From Dacryopinax spathularia (lineage: Eukaryota; Basidiomycota; Dacrymycetes; Dacrymycetales; Dacrymycetaceae): DNA of 64,000 bases. Below are positions 33,070 to 45,042 of this stretch, piece after piece. The notes under the pieces were generated by a model, which was not told the origin of the DNA, made no database searches, and worked only from the letters and a program-made list of their open reading frames with translations. A program made the position numbers and the translations under genes. The stretch's first letter is position 1; every line of letters begins with the position of its first letter. The DNA is taken from NCBI GenBank assembly GCA_037974965.1, contig JBBPFI010000013.1:558001-622000 (forward strand), in the 5' to 3' direction.

Positions 33070-34760
33070 TGAGTTGCGATACTACCAACTGCGAGCGGTC
33101 CTCTCCTGTATGTGAGTGGGGACGAGAAGGAGACCGTAGCCCGCGTTCCTTCGGTTGTCCCCAGGAACACGAGCTTGATCGAGAGCACAGTTTGACCGGT
33201 TGCGCCAAGTATGGCGTACCTTGCCATGGCGTACGTCATCCGCGGAATCGGTAACAGAGAAAAAGGGAGAGAGATGAGAAGGAAAGACCGCCTATGCGAA
33301 GGCGACGACAAGTAGTGATAGGCAACAAAATGGGGACTGTTCCAGCAACCTGAACAAGCGATTAGCGTTGTAGTATATCAGACAACGAAGACATGACTTA
33401 GCTGGTCAAACGAGAAGGTCGCTGTCCATTCAAAGCCATTGGTCTGAACGATCTGGAGAAGCAGTATCAGCAGTGTGTTCCGAACAAGTCGACATACACT
33501 TTGCTCCTCAGACGTGAGGAGCGCTCCATCCATCGGTCCAGGTCTTGATGTCTTCTCCAGGGGATGCCTGAAGTGCTGAGGCCGCACTGTCAAAAACCAT
33601 CAGTAACCTGAGCAAGTGTCAGTATCTGTAGAAGACGAAGAAGTGAAGAAGACTTGCTGGTTCCCCGCGCAGGGGTGGCGGCATCGGATGCGGCGGGACG
33701 GGGGCCATTGGCCCCCTTGTGTCCTCGCCCGGTCCTTGGGTGTCTGCCAGGTGGGCATCCACCCTGCGGACCCTGCCCCCAGGGGCAAATGGCAGCCTCT
33801 GGGGTAGCGCCCCAGAGGCTCTGCAGAAGTATATCAGTGCCGGCTCGCAGAAGGAAAAGGAAAGGGAGAGGCACCTTTAACCGCGGGCCGGGCCGCTTGC
33901 AGCTGCTCGCCCAACCGTAGTCGGGGTCCTATTGCCGCCGCCTTGATCTGCAGAATGTTCAGTCAGCGCGAAGCGAGAGAAGAGCAAGTCTAAAAGGGTA
34001 CTCACATACCGCCATCCTACTTGCGCTAGGAGGGCCCCCTTCCCGCTACAGCGCGGGGAACTTGGAGTACGACCAGGGCATTTGGGCGCGCTTTTAAGCC
34101 TCTTGGAGGAGCGCACGGGCCATTCCCTGGCCCGGCAGGAGTAACGCCAGAACACGGACCAACGAAAAATCCACGTCGCCTCAGTTTAGACTACTGAATA
34201 GGGGTGGCTGGTCCATCAGAGAAGGACGCGGTTTCGTGGCGACCCGTGCTTCGCTGCCAGGAGAAGACCCTTGGTCTTCCTACAACCTCTCGCGACTGTA
34301 CTTCTCTTCGCGGTGTGTGGCATGGCCGAGAGAGGGCTAAGGGTGCACCGCGATCATTCCCAACAGTTGTCGAGGAGCGGCCAGTACGAAAGAAACTGTT
34401 AAGATGACGGGGTACATCAAAGAGTCGTGAAGGTGCCATTTCATTTGCCACTGATCCTTCATGATGATCGGTCAAGGTGAGACGCGACAAGCAAAGACAA
34501 TGCGCAACATATGTGAGACTTTGGCTCCGTTCGGCGAGGGAGACAGGGTTTATCGGGACTTCCTTTTGGAAACATCGAAAGTTGTGACGATCCCGCTCTT
34601 TGGACGACATAATCTCGCTTCTCGGGAGTGCTGTTCGAGGGGCTTATCGTCGCCTTGGCCGTGGTCTACCAAGCTCCCCGAGCGCAACATGGAAGCATGG
34701 ACTTCTATCGTCAGGTCGCCAGAAGAAGAACTTGAGGGCGCGCCGGGCACAGTAGGTGAA
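33070..34760 (-). repeat. Dispersed repeat, copy B (unclassified, degenerate)
   Basis: Read on the minus strand this aligns in order with copy A at 12400-14100, including the palindrome (33796-33818), the hairpin (33700-33716), the paired 11-bp inverted repeats (33660-33670 and 34051-34061), several intron-like blocks, and the end block with ACATACAGGAGAGGACCGC. Between the blocks the copies have drifted, including in the lengths of the intron-like parts. No terminal repeats or flanking target-site duplication could be fixed by eye. It sits 3' of the decarboxylase gene and 3' of the DnaJ gene, so it does not disrupt either. Confidence 0.7.
33660..34061. repeat. GC-rich core bounded by 11-bp inverted repeats (copy B)
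   Basis: GTTCCCCGCGC at 33660-33670 pairs with GCGCGGGGAAC at 34051-34061. Inside are a 9-bp-arm palindrome and the GGGGGCC/GGCCCCC hairpin, matching the core of copy A in reverse. Confidence 0.75.
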
Positions 34761-34962
34761 TGGCGTTGCGGTAGAGTAGAGATGGGCGCCTCGACAAAGC
34801 CTTGCTGACTGCATCATGTCAATGAGATCTATTAGTCGTGCATGTCGAGAGCAGGAAAGTGAAAAGATACAGCAAGGACAGAACGTCGTCACATCATCGT
34901 TATCATCAGAACCGTCAACCCCATCATCGTGCGCAGCTTGCATCCCAAGCCGGTGATCCCGC

Positions 34963-36642
34963 TCACTGCCTCGCCTGATCCCTCTCCTTACTAGCCTTCG
35001 TATCCACCCTCACATACTCGCTCTCCGCCGCCTGCTCATCCTCGTCCTTCTTCACACTCTGATACGCCTCTCCCAGTATCCCCAGCCCAATAGCCCTCAA
35101 CTGGCGTTTCTCGCGTGAGACATCAGGTGCAGAAAGGACGCGGTCACATGTTTCGCGTAGGACGGACTGGATTTCTAGTCGGGCGCCTTTGAACAGCGCT
35201 TGGAGAGCCTTTTCGGCCGCTTGTTCTTCTAGCTTCTTCTTTTCTGCTTCGGCCAGACCTTTTTTCTCACTTTGTTCGATCTGCTCGAAGATATTCTTGA
35301 GCTCCATCGCAGCTCGGACGGTCGAGACACTATTAGTGAGTGGGCACGTCAGCATAGGTTGGGCGTGGTGGATGTGATGAACGTACGTTTCGCTGAAGAA
35401 GTTGACGTTGCCCTTCACGCCGTGGAACCATCCGCCGACGCCGAATGGCGTAGCGTTCGAGGCGAGGTACTGTCTGCTCTTGGCAACGTAGACGTAGCCA
35501 ATAGCGTGTAACAGCTCGACACCGTACGACTCTGTCTTCAGATTCCTAAATATATGCGCTTGAGCAGACTCGCAACCATGCGTAGAAATGACGACTCACT
35601 CCGCCTCGAGCATACACTGCGCCCTCCATCCCTCCAAAGCAGTCCGATCTGTCTCGCTCGTCGCGTTCTCCGTAAACACAGCTAACTTCCTCTCCAAGTT
35701 CTCAACAAGCTTCGCCACCCTCTCCTCCCGTTCCTTCTTCCTCTCCAGCGCAAGCTTCCGGTCCTTCTCCTCCTTCTCCGCCTTCCTCTGCCGCTCAATC
35801 TCCTTCTGCTCTCGCTCGCCTTCCTTCCCTTCTAGCCTCTTTGGTCCACCGTCGCCTTCCCCAGCTCCGGCAGGATCGCCCGTCTTGACACGCTCGGCTT
35901 TGGCGTTCTCCTCCTCGGCCTCGACGAGCGCGTCTTTCATATCGCGGCCGATACTGATGTTCCCCACTAGGGGGACGAACTTCTCACCGCCGAAGAGCTT
36001 GCTGAACACTTCTTCAGGGTCGACGAACCCTCCCTCCGGGCTGGCAGTCTGCGATGGTCCGAACTCGTTATACTTGTGCCTCAGTTGCGGGTCCGACAGG
36101 ATCTGATACGCCTCCGAGATCTTCTTGAACTATATAACAGAAGCCAGGTATCAGCAAGTGTGGAGGAAGAGGAGGGAGGAGAGGGGACGCACGATCTCAG
36201 CAGCAGAATCATCGTTCGGGTTCTTATCCGGATGATGCTTGATCGCGAGCCTCCTATAAGCCTTCTTGATCTCCTCCTCGCTCGCATCCACCTTCACGCC
36301 CAGAATATCATAGTACTCTGTATCCAGCGGCTCCTTATCCGTGCCTATCCTCCTTTGCCTCCTCGGTCGCTCAGGCATCGGCGGTACGCCTGACTGCTGC
36401 CCACTTGCGCTTGAGCCGCCTGGCGCGTTTGGAGTCGGGGTTTGGGAGCGGGATTTACTGGAGCTGGCGGAGGAGGGGTTGTGCACGATTATGGTGGCGC
36501 ATTGGCAGCATTGGACTCTGAGGGGAGTGGATGGGAGGGGGTTTGGAGGTGTGTACTCGAGCTCGGCTTTACATTCTGGGCATTTAAGGGTTGTCCATGG
36601 TGTACGGAGACGTGTTGGGATCGGTGGTGGAAGGGAAGTCAT
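34963..36642 (-). CDS. Class C J-protein of the Caj1/Djp1 type
   Basis: Hsp70 co-chaperone; the yeast relatives act at peroxisomes, ER and plasma membrane. Exons 36642-36193, 36129-35600, 35545-35387 and 35329-34963 give 501 residues. Residues 18-55 carry two CxxC-like pairs (C21/C24 and C45-C48), a zinc-ribbon-like element. The J domain starts near 107 ([10 protein letters not shown]) with HPD at 137-139. A charged coiled-coil ([15 protein letters not shown]...) follows, and then the DnaJ-X region. Sequences such as [16 protein letters not shown] and NVNFFSET are typical of Caj1/Djp1. The gene is divergent from RAB18. Confidence 0.9.
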
Positions 36643-37277
36643 GGTGTTGTTTGAAGGTGGCAGAAAGGAGGAGAAAGATAGGGAGAGTGAACGCAGGAAG
36701 TTTGGATGGTGATGCGCTTCAGGGACTGATCTGCGTGTGACACGCGACGGGAATGAAAAGCTGATGGTTTGTTGGTTGTCGTAAATGTTACGCTTAGTGG
36801 GACTCTGTTCTCATTATTGATCTTCATTATGATCCTAAGGCTATTTTCTATGGAACTATCTCTCAAGACAACGAGAAAGCGAAAAGCTGCCATCATCATA
36901 GGGCAATGCTGACATCACGTGCCTCTCTCTCCCCCCTAACTGGGATGGGCTCTCTTACTGCGTCCAAATCATAAAATGTTGATAACGGGTAAGTCATCAT
37001 CGATGCTGGTAACAAATGGCGGAGGTACCAAGGGGCCCAGGAAGTAGAAGGACGCCAGCCGAGTCAGTGCGACTGCGTCTGTTTACCAGTAGCAGTGGAA
37101 GCGAGGGCAAAAGCTGCTTGCGGCCGGTTTTTGGCGCCCAACGGGCGCTTCTGCGATGACGCGGCTCACGTGCCGTCCACACCACACCTCGAACTCGCCT
37201 CACCCACCCAGCGTCAGCGCATACACCCAGCCCTTACATACCTCTACATACCTCTACCTCTATAGCTCCTCATAATA
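36643..37277. promoter_or_regulatory. Shared divergent promoter, DnaJ / RAB18
   Basis: 635 bp between outward-facing starts. No gene or clear motif seen. Confidence 0.4.
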
Positions 37278-38233
37278 ATGGCCTCCGACCCCGCCCCACC
37301 AGCCCCAGCAAACCTCAAAGTCCTCCTCATAGGCGACTCATCAGTCGGCAAGTCCTCCCTCTTACTCCGGTTTGCGGACCAGAGTTTCCTGAGTGAAGAG
37401 GAGGCGTCAGCTACGATCGGTGCGTCCCCTCCCTCTCTTCTGCTTGGGGGAGGGTGTTGATGGAAAGTAGGGGTGGACTTTAAGGTCCAGAGGATCGAGG
37501 TGGATGGGGTGAAGTATAAGCTTTCTATTTGGGTGAGATTGCCCGGTTCGTGCCATTGGGGGAGAGCGTGAGCTGATAGTGGAATAGGATACAGCAGGGC
37601 AAGAACGTTTTCGGACTATTACGTCCTCTTACTATCGTGGTGCACAAGGCGTCGTACTAGGTGCGCCCTCACGTCTCGGGTGGAGGAGAGAGATACTAAT
37701 GGAGGTGAAAGTTTATGACGTCTCCAACCGAGAGAGCTTCGATGACCTTCCTCGCTGGTTTACGGAGATTGAAACGTACTGCGGGCCTTCGGTGGCTAAG
37801 GTTATCGTAGGTAACAAGATCGACAAGGTGCGCCCTCATTCCTTCATCTTCAGTCCTTCCTTCCTTCCTTCCTTCCTTGCTCTCTCTCCTCGTGTCCTCG
37901 GATAGCCCAGACTGACAGCTTGAGCAGGAGTTCAGCAGACGTGTCCCAACCACGGAAGGGCAAGCCTACGCGGACAGGATGGGAGCGATGTTCCTCGAGT
38001 CGTCGGCGAAGAGGGGTATAGGAGTGGACCAGGTGTTTGAGACTGTCGTGCGGAAGGTGCGTCTCCCCAACCTCCCTCTGCACATCCCCCCGCTTACCAG
38101 TCGGCAGATCGTCGCAACTCCTGAGCTGTGGCAGAAGAGCAAGCCGGGGACAGCGAATGTGAACACCATGCCCGGCGCTGGGGTAAAACTAGAACAACAA
38201 GCGCCGGAAGATGCTGGTGCTTGCGCTTGCTAG
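37278..38233 (+). CDS. RAB18: Rab18-type small GTPase
   Basis: Membrane-traffic GTPase, linked in animals to ER-lipid droplet contacts. Six exons (37278-37419, 37471-37532, 37588-37660, 37712-37827, 37928-38056, 38108-38233) give 215 residues. Motifs: P-loop GDSSVGKSS, effector loop SATIGVDFKV, switch [22 protein letters not shown], guanine motif GNKID and SSAKRGIGV. The C terminus ends in CAC, a CxC double geranylgeranylation signal. [12 protein letters not shown] and the overall pattern fit Rab18 better than Rab1 or Rab8. A CCTT microsatellite lies in intron 4. Confidence 0.87.
37854..37878 (+). repeat. CCTT microsatellite in an intron
   Basis: About six tandem CCTT units within intron 4 of the Rab18 gene. 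It is polypyrimidine on the sense strand, so it does not disturb splicing. Confidence 0.85.
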
Positions 38234-38460
38234 CACCCTGCTCCACTCCTCCCGGCTTCCTCCTTCGTCCGACCTCCGTAATATGTAACCCTACCCTTCA
38301 CGACATGTAACGATACAGCAGCTTGTTCATTACGACGTAGACGGACGGAATGCGATAATAGTACACGTGCTTTTCATTCCCTTCTCTCTCTTCCCTTCTC
38401 TTCCCCCACCCCACCCTCTCTCTCTCTCCCCACTGCTCTGGCCACTGGGCACGGGGCGGC

Positions 38461-39467
38461 TCAATGACTCCCCCAATTCATCCCCATATCCGTCCCCGCA
38501 ATCTTCGGATGATCCGCCAGCTGAGGCTTCGACTCGTACACCGCAATGACCGGCTTATCGTTCAGCTATATCGCGCACATCAGCCACATCCCTGCACTAT
38601 TCGCAGAGAAGAGGGGGAGAAGGGTAGACGTACAGGCTGCCACTCGCCATAGAACCCGATGTAGTACACTCGCGTCGTCTCCCCTCCTATGGAGGAGGGG
38701 ATGAAGATCGTTATCGATCTGCATGCTGAGAACTTTGCCGCCCTGCACTCGAGTCAGCTGCGTTCCTGGAGAGGAACGGGAACGAGTGAGAAGCGACCCG
38801 AAGGAGAAGAACGAGTGGTAAAGGACGAGCGAGAGGACAAGGACCGCAAGACGCACTTCACAGGATACTCGACCGCCTCCCTCACCTCCGGACAGTCAAT
38901 CTCCTGCGCAGCCTTCCTATCCGTCACATCGCTAAAGTCAAGATTATCCTCATTCGGGAACTATCAACACATGAGCATATATGCTGGTATGTGGCAAAGG
39001 GCAGAGGGCACGGTCGTGGGACGTACGAGCAGCACTTTCTCGGCTGTTTGGCCGGCAGGGCCAGTCTTGAGCATTATACTCCGCAGCTTGACGTTCGCCG
39101 TAAACGGTACGCGGAAAATAAGTTGATCATCCGCATCCGACTCTACATACTACCCAGCCTCTCGTCAGCTCAGTCCACTCATCGCCGCGGAGGAGGAAGA
39201 GGAAGCCGGACGTACGACACTCTCATCCTCCCTCTCCACATGAGGCTTGAACACCTCTCTCCCGCTCCGCCCTCCTGGGGCGCCGTTGAGCACTACGACG
39301 TTCGGGTGGTCGATCTGGCCATAGAGGGAAGTAGGGGTCGAGTGGGTCGGTTTGTCCGAGTCGTCGTGCGAGTGGCCGTGGTGCGAGTGTTCGTCGTGTC
39401 CATGGCTGTGAGAGTGGCCGTGGCCGTATCCTTGACCGTGGGAGTGGTGGTCGTGCGGGTGCGACAT
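38461..39467 (-). CDS. PITH-domain protein with His-rich N terminus
   Basis: Homologue of PITHD1 and of the C-terminal domain of thioredoxin-like TXNL1, which binds the 26S proteasome. Exons 39467-39216, 39149-39027, 38960-38857, 38742-38634 and 38565-38461 give 230 residues. Residues 1-40 hold a His/Gly/Ser tract starting MSHPHDHHSHGQGYGHGHSH with about 17 histidines. The PITH beta sandwich follows: LIFRVPFTANVKLRSIML, FPNEDNLDFSDV, SITIFIPSSIGGETTRVYYI and GFYGEW. It ends in YESKPQLADHPK. The His tract may bind metal (inference). Confidence 0.85.
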
Positions 39468-39988
39468 CGTCGGTCGTCAGCTTGTTAGGATATGATGAAT
39501 TGTAGGTGTGGATTGCGATTCAGACTAGCTAGTCCTAGGTATTGAGGAGGCTGGGAATGAGATGGTTGGTCCAGGTTCCGGGAATGTCGTAACAGGAGAG
39601 TCATCACGCGCCCAGCTCGAAGACTCCGGAATGTTGCGCGTCATGCTTTTCTGTCCGCTCCGAGCACATGTGCACGCATGAACAACATCCTAATTGTCCT
39701 TGGAAATGTGTGCCCCTAATGGAGCAGGAGCATTATGAGGTTACATATCCGGTACGGGTGCGGCGTTGACAAAAGTACTTCAGCTTCGGGTTCTTGTGAA
39801 GTCACTCGTGGAGTTAGTTGCACGTGCAATAAAGGGTACCCCGCCAACTCCGGCCAAAGACCGTGTAGTCAGACGTATGAACAGCGCGCGACGCTTCAGC
39901 CTATTATCACCCGGTAGAAAAAACAGTACGATGAACCTGATACAGCGCCTCACCAGCCTCCACGCACCTTCCCAGCGCGCAGGCACAA
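39468..39988. other. Intergenic region between PITH and BTB genes
   Basis: Promoter of the PITH gene and 3' flank of the BTB gene. No gene found. Confidence 0.4.
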
Positions 39989-42414
39989 TCAGAGCGGCCA
40001 CCACGATTGACCACCTGGCACAACATCCCCGGTCATCCACTCCCTCCACAGCTCCTCATCCGAATCCAGCTCCCCCTGCCCGTCATTTCCGAGCCATGCC
40101 TCAGTGGAATCTCCCTCCTCCCACCCGACCTCCGCGATCCCCACCCTTCCCGCTGTCCGCCGCTCATACTCTCGCAAACGCAGCCTAACCTCCTTGAACC
40201 AGCGCACATCCTGCTCCAGCCACGTCCTCGTACATCCTCCCGATTTCGCTTCGGCTCCTTCCCGCAGCTCTCTCTGCAGCTGCCCACTCGCAGCCGCTTG
40301 CCGATAATGCGGCGGCACAAAGGATCCCAAAAGGGGATGTGGCATCTCCCTCAGGGTGTAATATGATCCTTGTGGCAGATCGCCGTTGGTTTCCATCCCA
40401 CTCCATGGAGGCCCCATACCCCGCGAGAGGAAGTCGAGCTCGAAGATCTTCCCCGACCACGGACGTCTCTCAAGCTCCTGTTTTGCGAGCTGGGCCCAGC
40501 GAGCGGGCCAGCGCTCGCCGCATGCGAAACAGGTGTATATCCCCAGCCGGTCCGTGATGAGAGCTTGCAGCGCAGAAGAGGTCTGCTGCCGCCATGCAAG
40601 GAGTCTTGTATACTGCACAGCTGAAAGACCAGCCACCGAAACCTCCGCAACGTTCTCCATATCGACCCTCAACGACGCCCGTGCCGCCCTCCTCCCCACT
40701 TCCTTCAGGCCATACACGCACGCTAAGGCGTACGCCCTTACCGGGTCCTGCTGCAAAAACCGGGGCTGGGTGAGGAGGGACGAGATGTGGGATAAGGCGA
40801 GGGGGATGTCGTATTTATGAGCCGCTTCGAGCAGCGGTTCGAGCGTGGAGAGGTTGGTCGGGAAGGCGGGGTTAGGGAGGGGAGAGAGGAGCTGGAGGAG
40901 GGGGCGGAGGGTTGTTGAGGGTTCGGGGAAGGAGATTATTGGTTTTTCGTCTTTTTTCTCTTCTGAGGAGGGGATGGCGGATGAGGAGGAGGAGGAGAAG
41001 GAGGGGGTAGGGGATGGGGAGGTGGGAGCCGGGTGCTGCGGGAGGGAGAGGAGGTCGGCGAAGAATGGAGAGGCTTGGGTGAGGATCAGTTTCCACGCTT
41101 GTAGGTCCACGCCGTCCGATGTACGGAGTACAACGTCCCCTTCGTCAAACTTCGCAAGTTGTTCGTCCTGCACCACAGGTTCCGGGGGGTTGGGCCGCGC
41201 CGGCGGGCGAGGAACGACTGGCCATACTCTGTCAGCGCCCTCTTATCGGAAACAATGCGAGAAGAAGAGAAAGCAGGAGTGGAGAAAAAGTGACAAGACG
41301 TACAGAATTCGACTTCTCCCCGCTCAGCAGCCTGAGGACTACAAGCCTCCCCCAGCTCCCTCCATCCCTCCAAAAACGCCCAATAAACATCACATCTCCC
41401 ACAAACGCCCGCAATCCCGTCCCCCCCTCCCCCCCCTCCCGCCGCCCCTGCTCCAGCTCCTGCGCCGCCTACCCCTCCTGCCCCTGCTCCTCCAGCCCTA
41501 CCACCTCCCCTCCCAGCAAACTCCTCCCCCAAAATAACCCGCACACTCGGCCGACTCTGGACCTCCCGGACGGCCCGAGCATGAAACTGCGCCGCCCAGG
41601 AATTAGAAGATTGACAGTCCTTACACCTCCTTCCGAGCCAGCGGTCTAGCGCGCGGGTGAGGGAGATGGTGCGCTGGCGGTGGTAGCGCTGGAGACGGAG
41701 GTAGGAGATTGCGCTGAGGCCTTGGAGGTGGAGCGGGGTGAGAGTGGGGAGGGGGTGGAGGGTTGTCGCTTCTAGTGCTAGGGCTAGCTCCGGTTCCAGT
41801 GACAGGTCCGGAGAGGAGGGTGCCGAGGCGGACGAGGCGGAGGAAGTGGCAGGGAGGGAGGAGCGAGAAGGAAGGGAGGAGAGAGAGGAGAGGGCGGCGT
41901 AGGTCTTGATAGGGTTCGAGTACAAAAACCGATCAGTGACGAGCTCTTTCCTCAGCCTGGCGAGGAGTGGGCCGAGCTGATACGTCGCGGCGAGAGAGAG
42001 AAGGGAGAGGAGGTCGTCCAGGTTTTCAGATTCGGGGGGGTCGTATTCCGGGTATAGGTGGCGCAAGAGGAGGTCCAGAATGCGTCCCGTGGCTGGTAGG
42101 TGTATCTGCGCCTTTCCATTCCCAGCAGCGGTGGTGGAGAGGGAAGCGTCGATAGCGGCAGCAAGGATAGGAGAGACTCTTCTGAGGATCAGAGTGTGGG
42201 CGTGGAGCTCCACGTTGTCCGTCGTCAGTATGATCAAGTCGGCGTCTGGGATAGGCGGGGAGAACGTATATCTCTCCTGCTCCTCCTCTTCTATCGTTTC
42301 CTCTTGCGCTTCGTCCATCAACGCCTCTTCAGGTGGGAGAGGCGAAGGCACAGAAGCCGGTGACGGCAGGGAATGAGACGAGGCCGAGGAAGGACTGGAC
42401 GGCGGGGTGTCCAT
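39989..42414 (-). CDS. Protein with two tandem BTB/POZ modules
   Basis: Two long frames overlap here. The upstream one starts at ATG 42414. The downstream one has no ATG in front of its BTB domain; its apparent first codon is GTG at 41176. Splicing exon 42414-41304 to exon 41226-39989 across a 77-nt GT-AG intron joins them into one 782-residue frame. Each half has the same plan. A BTB core (DADLIILTTDNVELHAHTLI; EGDVVLRTSDGVDLQAWKLI) is followed by a helical region with KTYAALSSL or VRAYALACVYGLKEV. Then comes a block ending in a CxxC (RRCKDCQSS; YTCFACGERW) before RAVREVQSR or KQELERR. Such proteins may be transcription cofactors or Cul3 adaptors. An alternative acceptor would end the first half at once, leaving the second without a start. 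Confidence 0.6.
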
Positions 42415-42921
42415 GGTATATCAATCGTAGTGGTGATGGTGGTGGTGGTATAGTTCAAGTTGGGTATATGCACATCCTCCCTTCGACCGCTCCCACCGGC
42501 GAGCCTCAAGGCGCACAGGGGCTCCTCTCAAAAGAAGAGAAGCAGCAGCAAAGGCGCGTTCATTGTCCAAAAAAGCTGCTTACCTAATGAGACCCTGCCG
42601 TTGATGAGGGTCGTGGTGCAAGCGAAAGCTTGTCGGTCCTTTGAGTCGTGGCTTGCTCTCCATTTGATCGACGCGAGTGGGCGGTTTGACGGCGTATTTA
42701 CGTGACGAGTGCTCTCTCCCCGCGTCCTTGTCTTTTTCACCCTAGACGATACACGACTGCTCAGGTCTGGGCCACGAGGGCAGCCTCTTCTGCTTTAGCT
42801 CTCGCTCCTACTAGTGATCTTGCTCGCGCTGGTACAATCGCTATCCCTCGCCTTGTGCTCTAGCTCGAGTAGTCGCTTTCGCTCGTGCTCGTGCTAGCGC
42901 ACTCGCACCCCTTCGCCCACG
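42415..42921. promoter_or_regulatory. Shared divergent promoter, double-BTB / CAP59-like
   Basis: 507 bp between outward-facing starts. Repeated CTCGCTC-like stretches lie near 42845-42900, just before the CAP59-like ATG. Confidence 0.4.
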
Positions 42922-45042
42922 ATGGCCCACCCTCTCCTCCGCTCCCGACTCCTCACGCGCATCCTCCTCCTCATCGCCTCCATCCTCTTCCTGCGCTACC
43001 TCTTCGGCGGCCGCGACACATCGCACGAAATCCGCTCCAACAGCGTCTTCGAGCGCGTCGCAATCTCCGGCAACGTCCTCGACGTCCAGCGGTATCCGTT
43101 CTTGCAGGCCAGGATTGACAGGGACGAGCGACCGGACATTTTGGATCGGGTGATCGATAATGGCGTGAATGATTTTTGGACGAGGTTTCAGTTGCCTTTG
43201 TGCGTCCCCACTTCCCTGCTCTGAATCTCTGACATATAGGCTAACGCACGCGCAGCATGACATCCTCCGACACCGCGCAAATCGACGCCCAAATCGTGCG
43301 CTCAGCAATAGACGAGCTCCTCTCCCTTAACGGCTGGGTCGCCGCCGCCTGCCCCACGCTCATCCGCCCGTTCGGGCAAAAAGAGGGGAACTACGAAGAG
43401 CTCTCCGACCCCTCGCACCTATACTACATCGCCATCGTCATCCACTCCGCAGACCATTTCCTCGTCGACCAGCTGGCCGTGATCGTCCAGATGGCCCGGC
43501 GCTTGGGGACACGCAACATTTTTGTGTCGATGCTGGACTACGATAGCCAGGACGCGACGCAGACACTTACAGATCTGTGCGAAGCGATCTTCGTCCTGCT
43601 CGGCATCCCCTTCCGGATCCGGCGTGTCTCCTCGATGACCGAAGACCCCAGCGCGGCCTACTACCCGCTCGAAGAAGCACACACGCGCAACCTGGTGCTC
43701 GAGCCGCTGAGGGAGCTGTACGAGAAGCGGAACATCAGGTTTCATAGGGTTATTTGGCTCAAGGGTTTCACGTGCCCGAACGATATTTTTGAGACTATTA
43801 AGGTTAGCCAGCTGAATGAGGCGGCGATGGTGTGTGGCATGGATTGGGCGGAACATAATGGGTTTTTCATCTTCTCCGATCGGTGCGTCCTCCCTCCTTC
43901 TCCTACTACCTCTCTCCTGCTACCTCCCACTCCCACTCCTCGCCCATCTTCTCCTTTCCTGTTTGTTCCGGCGGTGCATACGCCGGTCGCTCCGCTCCGA
44001 ACGAGCTCGCTAACGCTCACCCGCTCGCAGCTGGCGAACGCGCGACATGGACGGCGACCAATTCCGTCAATCCAAATCCTCCTCCAACCAACTCGCCGGT
44101 CCCCCCCGCGACGCCGTCGGCTCCGCCCGATACGCGCAACACCTCCCCTTCCAAGTCTTCTGCTGCGAATCCGGCACACACGTCGTCGACCCCGCCCAGT
44201 CCTACTACCGCGGCATCCGGTATCGCGCGGGGACGCAGTTTCATAATACGACTGCGCACCCTGATCTGCCCGAACCGAAGTGGGACGCGAGGGGGGATTG
44301 TCAGGATTCGAGCCAGGCGTATTTTTGTAGGGATTTGTGGGTCGAGGCGGCTAAGGATCCGGGTGGGGATGCGAGGGCGGCCGCCGCCGCGGTTGGGGGG
44401 GGAGGGGAGGGGATGTGGGACCAGCCGAGGCAGCGGGCGAAGCGCGCTGACTCCGACGATCTTCCTCCTCCTGCAGCTGCTCCTGCCGCAGGGGCCGAAG
44501 CAGCCGGCGAGCCAGGCGCGAAACGCGCCGGAGCGGAGGACGCCGACCCAGCCCCCCTAGCCCCGCCAATGCAAGCCAACCCCGGGCCGGACGCCGAGCC
44601 AGACGCAGCCGTCAACCTCCGTAAACCCATAAAAGACTCCAGCGACCCCGACGCGAACGTAGGGAGCGACTTCGACGCGATGCCCGAATCGGCCGACGAC
44701 CCCTCTCTTTCCTCTGGCGGGTCCGCAGCCGGGATGGAAGACACGCAGCTCTCCGTCCCGAACTCTGCTTTCCGCCCCGCTCGCATACTTATCAACCCGC
44801 GCTGCGTGACAACGTACGCCGGGGTATCACATACCCAGCTAGCGCTCGACCTGTTTGGCGGAGAGAGGGAAAGCAGCGTACCGGACTCGGAGAGGAGTAA
44901 GTATATTTTAGATGATTGGGAGGGCGCGCCGGACAGTTTTGTCTGTCAGGAACAGAGGCGGACGGGGGGGAGGAAGGCGACGAAGACGCAGAGGAGGCTG
45001 GCGTTTTCGGTTTATGAGGAGTTGCAGAGGAGGGGGTTCTAG
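42922..45042 (+). CDS. GT69 mannosyltransferase, CAP59/CMT1 family
   Basis: Golgi alpha-mannosyltransferase-like protein; in Cryptococcus, CAP59 and CMT1 relatives act in capsule or glycan synthesis. Exons 42922-43199, 43256-43882 and 44031-45042 give 638 residues. A single membrane anchor lies near residues 10-27 (LTRILLLIASILFLRYLF), as in type II Golgi enzymes. Conserved blocks include YYIAIVIHSADHFL, NIFVSMLDYDSQD, VIWLKGFTCPNDIFETI, LPFQVFCCESGTHVVDP and INPRCVTTYAGVSHTQLALD. Between residues ~405 and ~550 there is a Pro/Ala/Asp-rich disordered stretch that the core family lacks. Its substrate here is unknown. Confidence 0.87.

Noticed and set aside
39989-41176. The second BTB frame as an independent gene
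   Set aside because: Its apparent first codon is GTG, there is no in-frame ATG ahead of the BTB domain, and an intron joins it in frame to the upstream BTB frame.
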